DNA of 64,000 bases from Palsa-504 sp963839095 (GTDB lineage: Bacteria; Actinomycetota; Actinomycetes; Streptosporangiales; Streptosporangiaceae): positions 28,671 through 92,670 of the forward strand of contig CAWIUF010000052.1 in the NCBI GenBank assembly GCA_963839095.1, in the 5' to 3' direction. This document shows, piece by piece, positions 53,922 through 60,952 of this stretch. Both the position numbers and the translations under genes were made by a program. Under the pieces are notes generated by a model, which ran no database searches, was not told where the DNA came from, and saw only the letters and a program-made list of their open reading frames with translations. Position 1 is the stretch's first letter; the number at the start of each line of letters is the position of its first letter.

Positions 53922-54983
53922 GTGACCGAGTCCCAGGCGAGATCGCCGTTCCTGCAAGCCTGCCGGAGAGAGCCGGTTCCGTATACCCCTGTCTGGTTCA
54001 TGCGTCAGGCGGGCCGGTCGCTGCCCGAGTACCGCAAGGTGCGCGAGGGCATCCCGATGCTGGAGTCGTGTACCCGCCCCGAGCTGATCACGGAGATCAC
54101 GCTGCAGCCGCTGCGCCGGTACGACGTGGACGCGGCCATCTTGTTCAGCGACATCGTCGTCCCGCTGCGCGCGGTCGGCATCGACGTGGACATCAAGGCC
54201 GGGATCGGGCCGGTGATAGAAACGCCGGTGCGCTCGGCCAGGGACCTGGAACGGCTGCGCCCGCTGGAGCCGGACGACGTGCCCTACGTGACCGAGGCGG
54301 TCCGGGCGCTCGTGACCGAGCTGGGCGGGCGGCCGCTGATCGGCTTCGCGGGCGGCCCCTTCACCCTCGCCTCCTACCTGGTGGAGGGCGGGCCGTCCAA
54401 GAACCACGACAAGACCAAGGCGCTCATGTACGGCCACCCCGAGCTGTGGCACGCGCTGCTCGGCCGGCTGGCCGACATCGCGATCTCGTTCCTGCAGATC
54501 CAGGTGTCGGCCGGCGCCGCGGCCATCCAGCTCTTCGATTCGTGGGTGGGCGCGGTCAGCCCGGACGATTACCGGCACGCGATCCTGCCGCACACCAGGC
54601 GGATCTTCGCCGCGCTCGGGTCCGGCGCGCCCGCGGACGCCTCGGTGCCGCGTATCCACTTCGGGGTGGGCACCGGCGAGCTGCTCGGGCTGATGGGAGA
54701 AGCGGGCGCCGACGTGGTCGGGGTGGACTGGCGCATCCCGCTCGACGAGGCAGTCAGGCGGGTCGAGCCGGGCAAGGCGCTGCAGGGCAACCTCGACCCG
54801 TCGATCCTGCTCGCGCCCTGGGAGGTCATCGAGGAGCGGGCCAAGGACGTGATCGCCCGCGGCCGCACCGCGGAGGGGCACGTCTTCAACCTCGGGCACG
54901 GCGTGCTGCCGGAGACCGATCCCGGCGTGCTGGCCCGGCTCACTGACCTCGTGCACGCCGAGTCGGCCCGTACGCCCGCCTGA
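53922..54983 (+). CDS. hemE: Uroporphyrinogen decarboxylase
   Basis: 353 residues from GTG at 53922. It converts uroporphyrinogen III to coproporphyrinogen III, the branch-point substrate of the coproporphyrin heme route. Signature 1 is PVWFMRQAGRSLPEYR (Arg28, Arg32), then ILFSDIVVPLRAVGIDVDI (Asp77 catalytic), GFAGGPFTLASYLVEGGPSK, QLFDSWVGAVSPDDY, and LQGNLDPSILLAP. All expected residues are present and the length is typical. Its 3' end overlaps the convergent DUF4349 gene by 44 bases. cgoX and hemQ lie downstream on the same strand, interrupted by two minus-strand genes. Confidence 0.97.
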   Translation: MTESQARSPFLQACRREPVPYTPVWFMRQAGRSLPEYRKVREGIPMLESCTRPELITEITLQPLRRYDVDAAILFSDIVVPLRAVGIDVDIKAGIGPVIETPVRSARDLERLRPLEPDDVPYVTEAVRALVTELGGRPLIGFAGGPFTLASYLVEGGPSKNHDKTKALMYGHPELWHALLGRLADIAISFLQIQVSAGAAAIQLFDSWVGAVSPDDYRHAILPHTRRIFAALGSGAPADASVPRIHFGVGTGELLGLMGEAGADVVGVDWRIPLDEAVRRVEPGKALQGNLDPSILLAPWEVIEERAKDVIARGRTAEGHVFNLGHGVLPETDPGVLARLTDLVHAESARTPA

Positions 54984-55923
54984 GCCGGTAGGCCGCGTAC
55001 CCGACGACGGCCAGGATCACGGCGAACGGCGCTGCCGCGCCGAGGAAGGCCAGCGTCCAGGACACGGTGATGCGCAGCGCGCGCCAGCCGGCGCCGAAGC
55101 CGCCCGCCAGCGTGGGCGGGGGCTTCTCCCGGTGCACGGCCGGCTTGGCCTTCGGGCCGAGCAGGGTGAGCGTCACCGTCGCGTAGCTGACCTGGTGGCT
55201 GAGCGCGCGCTGCTGGGCCTGCATGGATTCCAGGCTGGCTTCCTCGCCGTTGATCTGGTTCTGCACGCTGAGCAGGTCGGCGACCGAGCCCGCGTGCCGC
55301 AGCAGCGCGCGGAGCTGGGCGATGGCGGCCTGGTCCGAGGTGACCTGGCTGTTCACGTCGGCCACCCGCTGGGTGACGTCCTGGGCCTGCTGCCGCAGGG
55401 CGAGCCGGGTGCCGAGGCCGCGGGCCAGCTGGCTGAGCGTGTCCGGATACGACGCCACCGGGATCTTCAGCTCCACGCTGGCGGTGGCCGCGGACGGGTG
55501 ATCGGGGTTGGCCGACATGGTCTCGCTCGCGATGTAGCCCCCGGCGGCCGCGGCGATCCGGTCGGCCTGGGCGGCCGCCGCGCTGACGTCAGCCGCCCGC
55601 ACGGTCAGCTGCGCGGTGTAGATGATGCTGCTGGCCGGGGCCAGCCGCACCGTGGCCGCGGCGTCCTGGCCGCCCGGGTTGCCCGCGGCGGCCGCCCTCG
55701 GCGCGGCGGCCATCGCGCTGGGCGCGGCGGCCGCCGCCCCGTTGGCCGGGCCGGCCGTCCCCGCGGCCGAGGTGGCGGCGCCGCTGGAGGTGCCGGCCGA
55801 GCACCCCGCGAGGAACAGGCCCCCGCCCAGCAGGACGCTGCCGATCATGAGGCCGGCGACGGCGCCCGGCCTGGTACGCCCGGGCCGCGTGGTGCGGCGG
55901 GTCAGGTTCCGCGTGTTCAGCAT
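54940..55923 (-). CDS. DUF4349 lipoprotein with C-terminal membrane helix
   Basis: 327 residues from ATG at 55923. The lipobox is GLFLAGC with Cys41 as anchor, after a long Arg-rich n-region. An Ala-rich linker (residues about 45-90) leads into the DUF4349 domain: IIYTAQLTVRAADVSAAAAQADRIAAAAGGYI, ATASVELKIPVASYPDTLSQLARG, then a coiled-coil segment (QRVADVNSQVTSDQAAIAQLRALL, NQINGEEASLESMQAQQRAL). It ends with a transmembrane helix (WTLAFLGAAAPFAVILAVVGYAAY) and a basic tail. The role is unknown; the coiled coil suggests oligomerisation at the envelope. Confidence 0.85.
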   Translation of the reverse strand: MLNTRNLTRRTTRPGRTRPGAVAGLMIGSVLLGGGLFLAGCSAGTSSGAATSAAGTAGPANGAAAAAPSAMAAAPRAAAAGNPGGQDAAATVRLAPASSIIYTAQLTVRAADVSAAAAQADRIAAAAGGYIASETMSANPDHPSAATASVELKIPVASYPDTLSQLARGLGTRLALRQQAQDVTQRVADVNSQVTSDQAAIAQLRALLRHAGSVADLLSVQNQINGEEASLESMQAQQRALSHQVSYATVTLTLLGPKAKPAVHREKPPPTLAGGFGAGWRALRITVSWTLAFLGAAAPFAVILAVVGYAAYRLRRAYGPTRRARGQ

Positions 55924-55968
55924 GCCGTTGTGACGGCTGCGGGGAACGCGGCGGTTCCGCCGCTATGG

Positions 55969-57234
55969 TCACGATCGGATAGCGGCCTGGCTGGTGAAGC
56001 GATCCCGGCAGTGCCCGGAGCAGAAGTAGGTGGTGTGCCCGTCCTCCTGCAGGACCGCGCCCGGGTTGGCCATGTCGACCTGCATGCCGCAGACCGGGTC
56101 GCGGGCCACCTGCACGCCGCCGCCGAAGCGCTCCTTGCTGCGGTGCAGCCAGTAGATCGCGGCCAGCACGACCAGGAAGACGATGTTGAGGATCGTGGTG
56201 TAGTTCCAGCTCAGGTGCTCGGGCGCGATCACGGCCGGGCGGGTGGCCGGGATGAAGCCGGTCACCTTGGCGATCAGCTCGATGAGCAGGCCCGCGGCGC
56301 TCATGACGAGCCAGAAGACGCCGAGCAGCCGCAGCGTCAGCCGCCCGCCGTACATCTTGCGGTAGATGAAAAGCAGCGGCAGCGAGATCAGGTCGGCGAA
56401 GACGAAGGCCACCACCCCGCCGAAGCTGATCCCGTCGTGCCACAGCGCGGCCGCCAGCGGCACGTTGCCGACCGAGCAGACGAAGCTGATGATCGCGACG
56501 AACGGCCCGACGAGGGCGTTCTCGATCAGGGTGAGGGCTCCGTGGCCGCGCAGGAATACGGCGCCCCAGAAGCTGGCCGGGACCGCGGCCGCCGCGAAAC
56601 CCGCCGCGACGAAGCCGATGACGATCTCGCGCCGCAGCATCGACAGGTCGGAGATCGTGTAGCCGGCCGCGTCGGCCCAGCGAGCGGGCTGGCGCAGCCG
56701 CCCGGCCAGCGAGCCGGCCTCGGCCGGGGGCTGGTGGCCGCCGTGCCCGCCGTGGGCTCCGTCGCCCGCCTCGTCCCGGTCCAGCCGCTCCCGCGCGGCC
56801 GCGACCAGGCGCCGCGGCACGAGCCGGGGCAGCAGCAGCCCCAGCAGCACGATCATGATGGCGCCGCCGGCGAATTCGGCCAGGGTGAACTGCCAGCCGA
56901 TGAGCAGCCACAGCACGATGCCGAGCTCGGCGACCAGGTTGGTGGAGGCGAACATGAACACCATGGCCGCGGTGAAGTCGGCGCCCCGCTGGAACAGCGA
57001 CCGGGCCAGGGCGCTGGCCGCGTACGAGCACGAGGAACTGGCCATGCCGAGCAGCGAGCTCCGGGTCAGGGCCGCGGGCCCGTGCCGACCCATCACCCGC
57101 TGCATCTGGCCCCGGGACACGAAAGCCTGCACGGCCCCGGACAGCGCGAAGCCGAGCACCAGCGCCCACAGCGTCTCCCAGAACATGAAGAACGCTTCCC
57201 GCAGGCTGTCCCCGATCATGACCAGCACGCCCAT
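55969..57234 (-). CDS. DUF318/UPF0718-type permease with C-terminal YHS metal-binding domain
   Basis: 421 residues from ATG at 57234. Eight helices in two halves carry the family's Ser/Cys motifs MASSSCSYAASALARSL and SFVCSVGNVPLAAALW. The central cytoplasmic loop holds a His/Gly cluster (GDGAHGGHGGHQ, about residues 157-168). The last 45 residues are a YHS domain, ARDPVCGMQVDMANPG and TTYFCSGHCRDRF, as in copper ATPases and metal-handling proteins. Relatives include ArsP, which exports trivalent organoarsenicals. The YHS domain and a CsoR-like operator right upstream (57243-57261) suggest a role with copper or another soft metal (inference). Confidence 0.82.
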   Translation of the reverse strand: MGVLVMIGDSLREAFFMFWETLWALVLGFALSGAVQAFVSRGQMQRVMGRHGPAALTRSSLLGMASSSCSYAASALARSLFQRGADFTAAMVFMFASTNLVAELGIVLWLLIGWQFTLAEFAGGAIMIVLLGLLLPRLVPRRLVAAARERLDRDEAGDGAHGGHGGHQPPAEAGSLAGRLRQPARWADAAGYTISDLSMLRREIVIGFVAAGFAAAAVPASFWGAVFLRGHGALTLIENALVGPFVAIISFVCSVGNVPLAAALWHDGISFGGVVAFVFADLISLPLLFIYRKMYGGRLTLRLLGVFWLVMSAAGLLIELIAKVTGFIPATRPAVIAPEHLSWNYTTILNIVFLVVLAAIYWLHRSKERFGGGVQVARDPVCGMQVDMANPGAVLQEDGHTTYFCSGHCRDRFTSQAAIRS

Positions 57235-57242
57235 GCCTCAAC

Positions 57243-57261
57243 TATACCCATGGGGGGTATA
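57243..57261. promoter_or_regulatory. CsoR-like operator upstream of the YHS permease
   Basis: TATACCC and GGGTATA are perfect 7-bp arms separated by five bases (ATGGG). This matches the G/C-tract-flanked TACCC-N-GGGTA layout of copper-sensing CsoR sites known from actinomycetes. It lies 9 bases before the ATG at 57234. No csoR gene is in the window. Confidence 0.6.
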
Positions 57262-57444
57262 GGTATCCAGAAGCACCCCTGGCCAGGCGTTCGTCCAGGA
57301 CAGTCTCACTAGATCTTAGTAACCGCCCACCGAATACGTGCGCTGGGGCCTAGTGCCGGAGTGGTTAAGGAAACGGGCCCGGTTACTGCCGGGAATGTTG
57401 CGGCGACCGGGGCCTAGTCAGGCGATACGGCTCGGTCGTACCTG
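57262..57444. other. Intergenic stretch with a tRNA-like relic between short direct repeats
   Basis: GGGGCCTAGT occurs at 57345-57354 and again at 57409-57418. Between them, GCCGGAGTGGTTAAGG followed by AAACGG resembles the D-arm of a long-variable-arm tRNA. CCCGG-TTACTG-CCGGG resembles an anticodon stem-loop with a six-base loop. There is no T-arm GTTCGA and no acceptor stem, so it is not a functional tRNA. Confidence 0.3.
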
Positions 57445-57723
57445 TCAGCCGCCGAAGACCTCGCCGAGCGAAGAGGCAGTGGCAGCCCGGTCGCCCCAGG
57501 CCTCAAGCTGAGCCGTGTCGGTGCACGACCGGACCTGGGCGCGGATGTCATCGGGCACCGTGAAACCCCGGGCGGCCAGCACACGCAGCAGCATCTTCGG
57601 GATTACGGTGCAGCAGTTCCACTGCCGCCTCATGCTCGATGCTTGGCACGGTGGCAGTGTGTCACCGGAGTCTGACATTTCACCGGCTTTCGGGCGGGTG
57701 CGCGGTCGGCTGGTACGTCGCAC
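57445..57723 (-). pseudogene. Fragment resembling the C-terminus of Rpn/PDDEXK (COG5464-like) proteins
   Basis: The 92-residue open frame from ATG 57723 has a clear family-like end: PKMLLRVLAARGFTVPDDIRAQVRSCTDTAQLEAWGDRAATASSL. This resembles the C-terminal helical segment of Rpn-type putative transposase/nuclease proteins of actinomycetes (recognised from the pattern RVLxARGxxVPxxxRxxVxxCTDxxQLxxWxxRAxTA). The preceding 45 residues are Cys/Arg-rich and not protein-like, so the nuclease domain is missing. It is most likely a leftover. There is no evidence of inverted repeats. Confidence 0.4.
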
Positions 57724-57749
57724 CGGGCCGCGTCTGCCAGGCTGGAGTC

Positions 57750-59228
57750 ATGGAGCGTACGCAACGGCAACCGCACGTGGTGATCGTGGGCGGCGGGATC
57801 GCCGGGCTCGCGGCGGCGTTCTCCCTCCGGGACGAGCCGGTGCGGGTGACCGTGCTCGAAGGGTCGCCGCGGCTGGGCGGCAAGCTGTCCGTCTCCGAGG
57901 TCGCCGGCGTGGCCGTGGACGAGGGCGCCGAGGCGCTGCTCGTCACCCGGCCGGAGGGCACCGCGCTGATCGCCGAGGCCGGCCTGGGGGACCAGCGCAC
58001 CGCCCCGGGACCGACGTCATCCGCCATCTGGACGCTGGGCGCGCTCCGGCCGCTGCCGCGACGGCAGTTCATGGGCGTGCCGTCCGACCTGGCCGAGCTG
58101 GCCCGGTCCGGCGTGCTCACCGGTGACGGCGTGGCCCGGGCCCGCCAGGACCTCGAGCTGCCGGTCACCGAACGGGACGGCGACGTGCCGGTAGCCCGCT
58201 ATATCGGCGCGCGCCTCGGCCCGGAGGTGGTGGACCGGCTGGTCGACCCGCTGCTGGGCGGGGTCTACGCGGGACGTTCGGCGGAGCTGTCGTTCGACGC
58301 CACGCTGCCCGCGCTGTCGGCCGCGTCCCGCCGGCACCGGTCCCTGGCCGAGGCGGCGGCCTCGCTGCTGCCGCCCCCGCCGCCCGGGGCGTCCCCGGCG
58401 GGCGCACCGGGGACGCGCGCGGGCGGGCCGGTGTTCACCAGCCTCGCCGGCGGCCTGGGCATGCTGCCTGCCTACCTGGCGAAGGCGTCGGGAGCGGAGG
58501 TGCGCACATCGGCGATCGTCCGCGAGCTCGCGCCCGCCGCGGCCGGCTGGCGCCTCACGGTGGGGTCGGCGGCCGCGCCCGAGCCGATCGACGCGGACGC
58601 GGTGATCATCGCGATCCCGGCCCGGCCCGCGGGCCGCCTGCTGGCGGCCGTTCCCGGCGCGTCGGCCGCGGTCACCGCGCTCGGGGATATCAGCTACGCG
58701 AGCATGGCCATCGTCACCCTCGCCTACCCGCGGTCCGCTTTTCCCGCCCCCGGCCTGGCCGCCCTCGGCTGGAGCGGGTACCTGGTGCCGGCCGTGGACG
58801 GGCGGGCCGTCAAGGCGGTCACCTTCTCCTCGGTCAAGTGGCCGCACCTCGCCCAGGCGCCCGCCGGGGGAGAGGATCCCCTGGAGTTCGTGCGCTGCTC
58901 GGTGGGCCGCATCGGCGAGGAGGCGCTGCTGCAGCGCTCCGACGACGAGCTCGCCGCGCTGGCGGCGGCCGAACTGGCCGACGCGACCGGGGTGCGGGGC
59001 GGCCCGGCCGCCAGCCGGGTGACCCGCTGGGGCGGGGCGCTGCCGCAGTACACGGTCGGGCACCTGGACCGGGTGGCCGCGATCCGCGCGGCGGTGGCGG
59101 CCCAGCCCGGTCTCGCGGTCTGCGGCGCGGCCTACGACGGGGTCGGCGTGCCCGCCTGCATCGGGACGGCCCGGTCGGCGGTCAGCCAGGTCCTGGCGTT
59201 CCTCGCCGCCCGGCCGCCCGCTGCCTGA
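57750..59228 (+). CDS. cgoX: Coproporphyrinogen III oxidase (CgoX; HemY-type flavoprotein)
   Basis: 492 residues from ATG at 57750. The FAD-binding start is VVIVGGGIAGLAAAFSLRD, with TVLEGSPRLGGKLSV as the second ribose-binding strand. VDEGAEALLVTRPEG, FTSLAGGLGMLPAYLAKASG and the C-terminal FAD motif AVCGAAYDGVGVPACIGTARSA are all present. In actinobacteria this enzyme oxidises coproporphyrinogen III to coproporphyrin III, not protoporphyrinogen IX. A Pro/Ala-rich insert (PPPPPGASPAGAPGTRAGG) lies near residue 210. It is followed at 48 bases by hemQ, and the two are probably one transcript. Confidence 0.93.
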   Translation: MERTQRQPHVVIVGGGIAGLAAAFSLRDEPVRVTVLEGSPRLGGKLSVSEVAGVAVDEGAEALLVTRPEGTALIAEAGLGDQRTAPGPTSSAIWTLGALRPLPRRQFMGVPSDLAELARSGVLTGDGVARARQDLELPVTERDGDVPVARYIGARLGPEVVDRLVDPLLGGVYAGRSAELSFDATLPALSAASRRHRSLAEAAASLLPPPPPGASPAGAPGTRAGGPVFTSLAGGLGMLPAYLAKASGAEVRTSAIVRELAPAAAGWRLTVGSAAAPEPIDADAVIIAIPARPAGRLLAAVPGASAAVTALGDISYASMAIVTLAYPRSAFPAPGLAALGWSGYLVPAVDGRAVKAVTFSSVKWPHLAQAPAGGEDPLEFVRCSVGRIGEEALLQRSDDELAALAAAELADATGVRGGPAASRVTRWGGALPQYTVGHLDRVAAIRAAVAAQPGLAVCGAAYDGVGVPACIGTARSAVSQVLAFLAARPPAA

Positions 59229-59276
59229 GGACCCGCCCGTGCGCACCTGGTGATCACGTTGGCCGACAATAGAGGC

Positions 59277-60005
59277 ATGACTGACGACCTACAGGCGGCG
59301 GACGAGGCCCGCAAGCCGAAGGCGCGCGACCTCAACGAGCTGGTCCGCTACACGATGTGGTCGGTGTTCCGGGTGCCCGACCGGGTCGCGCTCGAAGCCG
59401 GCGGCCTCGGCAGCGCCGCCACCGAGGTGACCGACCTGACCGAGCAGGCGGCGGCCAAGGGCATCGTCACCCGGGGCTGCTACGACATCCAGGGCCTGCG
59501 GGCGGACGCGGACTACATGTTCTGGTGGGTGGCGCCGACCTCGGATGACCTGCAGGACATGTACGTGCGGTTCCGCCGGACCCGCCTCGGCCGCTGCAGC
59601 GAGCCGGTCTGGTCGTCGATGGCCCTGCACCGCCCGGCCGAGTTCAACAAGAGCCACATCCCCGCCTTCCTGGCGGAGGAGGAGCCGCGGGCGTACGTGA
59701 GCGTGTACCCGTTCGTGCGCTCGTACGAGTGGTACCTGCTGGACCCCGCCGAGCGCCGCCGGCTGCTGGCCGAGCACGGGGTGATGGCCCGCGAGTACCC
59801 GGACGTGCGGGCCAACACGGTGGCCTGCTTCTCGCTCAACGATTACGAGTGGATCCTCGCCTTCGAAGCCGACGAGCTGCACCGGATCGTGGACCTGATG
59901 CGCCACCTGCGGGGGGCCGAGGCCCGCCTGCACACCCGGGTCGAGATTCCCTTCTACACCGGCCGCCGCAAGCCCGTGCGCGAGCTGGTGGCCAGCCTGG
60001 TCTAG
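59277..60005 (+). CDS. hemQ: Hydrogen-peroxide-dependent heme synthase (HemQ/ChdC)
   Basis: 242 residues from ATG at 59277; the frame is open to GTG 59250. HemQ oxidatively decarboxylates coproheme to heme b. Family features are NELVRYTMWSVFRVPDRV, DIQGLRADADYMFWWVAPTSDDLQDMYVRFR, and the catalytic Tyr in YVSVYPFVRSYEWYLL. The proximal-His stretch is RRLLAEHGVMAREYPDVRANT, with the end FEADELHRIVDLMRHLRGAEARLH. The Tyr-containing actinobacterial pattern YPFVRSYEW marks it as coproheme decarboxylase rather than chlorite dismutase. With CgoX upstream it completes the coproporphyrin-dependent branch. Confidence 0.95.
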   Translation: MTDDLQAADEARKPKARDLNELVRYTMWSVFRVPDRVALEAGGLGSAATEVTDLTEQAAAKGIVTRGCYDIQGLRADADYMFWWVAPTSDDLQDMYVRFRRTRLGRCSEPVWSSMALHRPAEFNKSHIPAFLAEEEPRAYVSVYPFVRSYEWYLLDPAERRRLLAEHGVMAREYPDVRANTVACFSLNDYEWILAFEADELHRIVDLMRHLRGAEARLHTRVEIPFYTGRRKPVRELVASLV

Positions 60006-60011
60006 CCCAGG

Positions 60012-60443
60012 ATGGCAGATGATCTCCGGGTCAACGGCTGGCTGCTGATACCCGGCTCCGAGCTGCACGAGCGCTTCTCCCGGTCATCCGGGCCCGGCGG
60101 CCAGTCGGTCAACACCGCCGACAGCCGGGTCGAGCTGTCCTTCGACGTCGGGCGCTCGGCCGTGCTCCCCGAGTGGGCCCGGGCCCGGATCACCGAGCGG
60201 CTGGCGGGCCGGCTGGCCGGAGGCGTGCTCACCGTGGCCGCCTCCGAGCAGCGCAACCAGCTCGCCAACCGGCAAAGCGCCCGGGCGCGGCTGGCCGGCC
60301 TGCTGCGCGAGGCGGTCGCCCCGCCGCAGCGCCCGCGCGTCCCGACCAGGCCCAGCCGGGGATCGAACGAGCGGCGCCTGGAAGCCAAGAAAAGCCGCAG
60401 TGCGATCAAGCGCGGCCGCTCCGGCCGGCCGGACCCGGAGTAA
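60012..60443 (+). CDS. arfB: Alternative ribosome-rescue factor ArfB (peptidyl-tRNA hydrolase)
   Basis: 143 residues from ATG at 60012. The GGQ motif is in SRSSGPGGQSVNTADSRVEL (Gly-Gly-Gln near residue 29-31). The C-terminal tail is rich in Lys/Arg (NERRLEAKKSRSAIKRGRSG), which binds the mRNA channel of stalled ribosomes. It therefore releases peptides from non-stop complexes without codon recognition. It lacks the codon-recognition domain of RF1/RF2, as expected for its size. It begins 6 bases after hemQ and may be co-transcribed. Confidence 0.93.
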   Translation: MADDLRVNGWLLIPGSELHERFSRSSGPGGQSVNTADSRVELSFDVGRSAVLPEWARARITERLAGRLAGGVLTVAASEQRNQLANRQSARARLAGLLREAVAPPQRPRVPTRPSRGSNERRLEAKKSRSAIKRGRSGRPDPE

Positions 60444-60452
60444 GGCCCGGCC

Positions 60453-60840
60453 TCAGAGCGAGGGCACGTTGACGACGATCGCTTCCTGGGTCGACCGGGC
60501 GATCACCACGACCGCCTCGGTGTCGGGGGACGGGTTCTCCTCCCGGTGCGGGACGTGCGGCGGCACCCACACGTAGTCACCGGGCGAGGTCTCCAGCCGG
60601 GTCAGCTCCCCGGAGGCCGGGTCGCGGAACACGAACACCGGGTGACCCGACACCACGTAGATGCCCGTCTCCGAGTGACCGTGGTGATGATCGCCGGACG
60701 AGGTGCCGGGCAGCACCACGGTCCGGCCCATCCACAGCGCCGAAGCTCCCACCAGGTCACCGGAAATGGCGGCCGAGCGGATCATGCCGCCGGTCTGCGC
60801 GGTCGAGGACGGACAGCGAATCGCCCGGGATCAGCCGCAC
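60453..60840 (-). pseudogene. Cupin domain protein, N-terminal frame break
   Basis: The intact frame from ATG 60785 to 60453 encodes 110 residues. It has cupin motif 1 SGDHHHGHSETGIYVVSGHP (His ligands) and motif 2 TSPGDYVWVPPHVPHREENP. The family normally starts about 18 residues earlier. That part is readable upstream as VRLIPGDSLS from GTG 60840 in a neighbouring frame, then STAQTGG in frame with the ATG, with the break near 60808. Restored, it has about 128 residues. It resembles single-domain actinobacterial cupins that bind a metal ion in a beta barrel. The substrate is unknown. Confidence 0.75.
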
Positions 60841-60952
60841 GATCCCGCCGCCGCCAGGGTCAGGAGTGCCGGTGTCGTCAGTAACTCATGGCACCGCAGG
60901 TTACAGCCGGGCGCTTAACTAATCGGATTAAGCCGCCTCGGATGGGATACTC

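Noticed and set aside
57357..57415. Functional tRNA gene
   Set aside because: Six-base anticodon loop, no T-arm GTTCGA and no acceptor stem.
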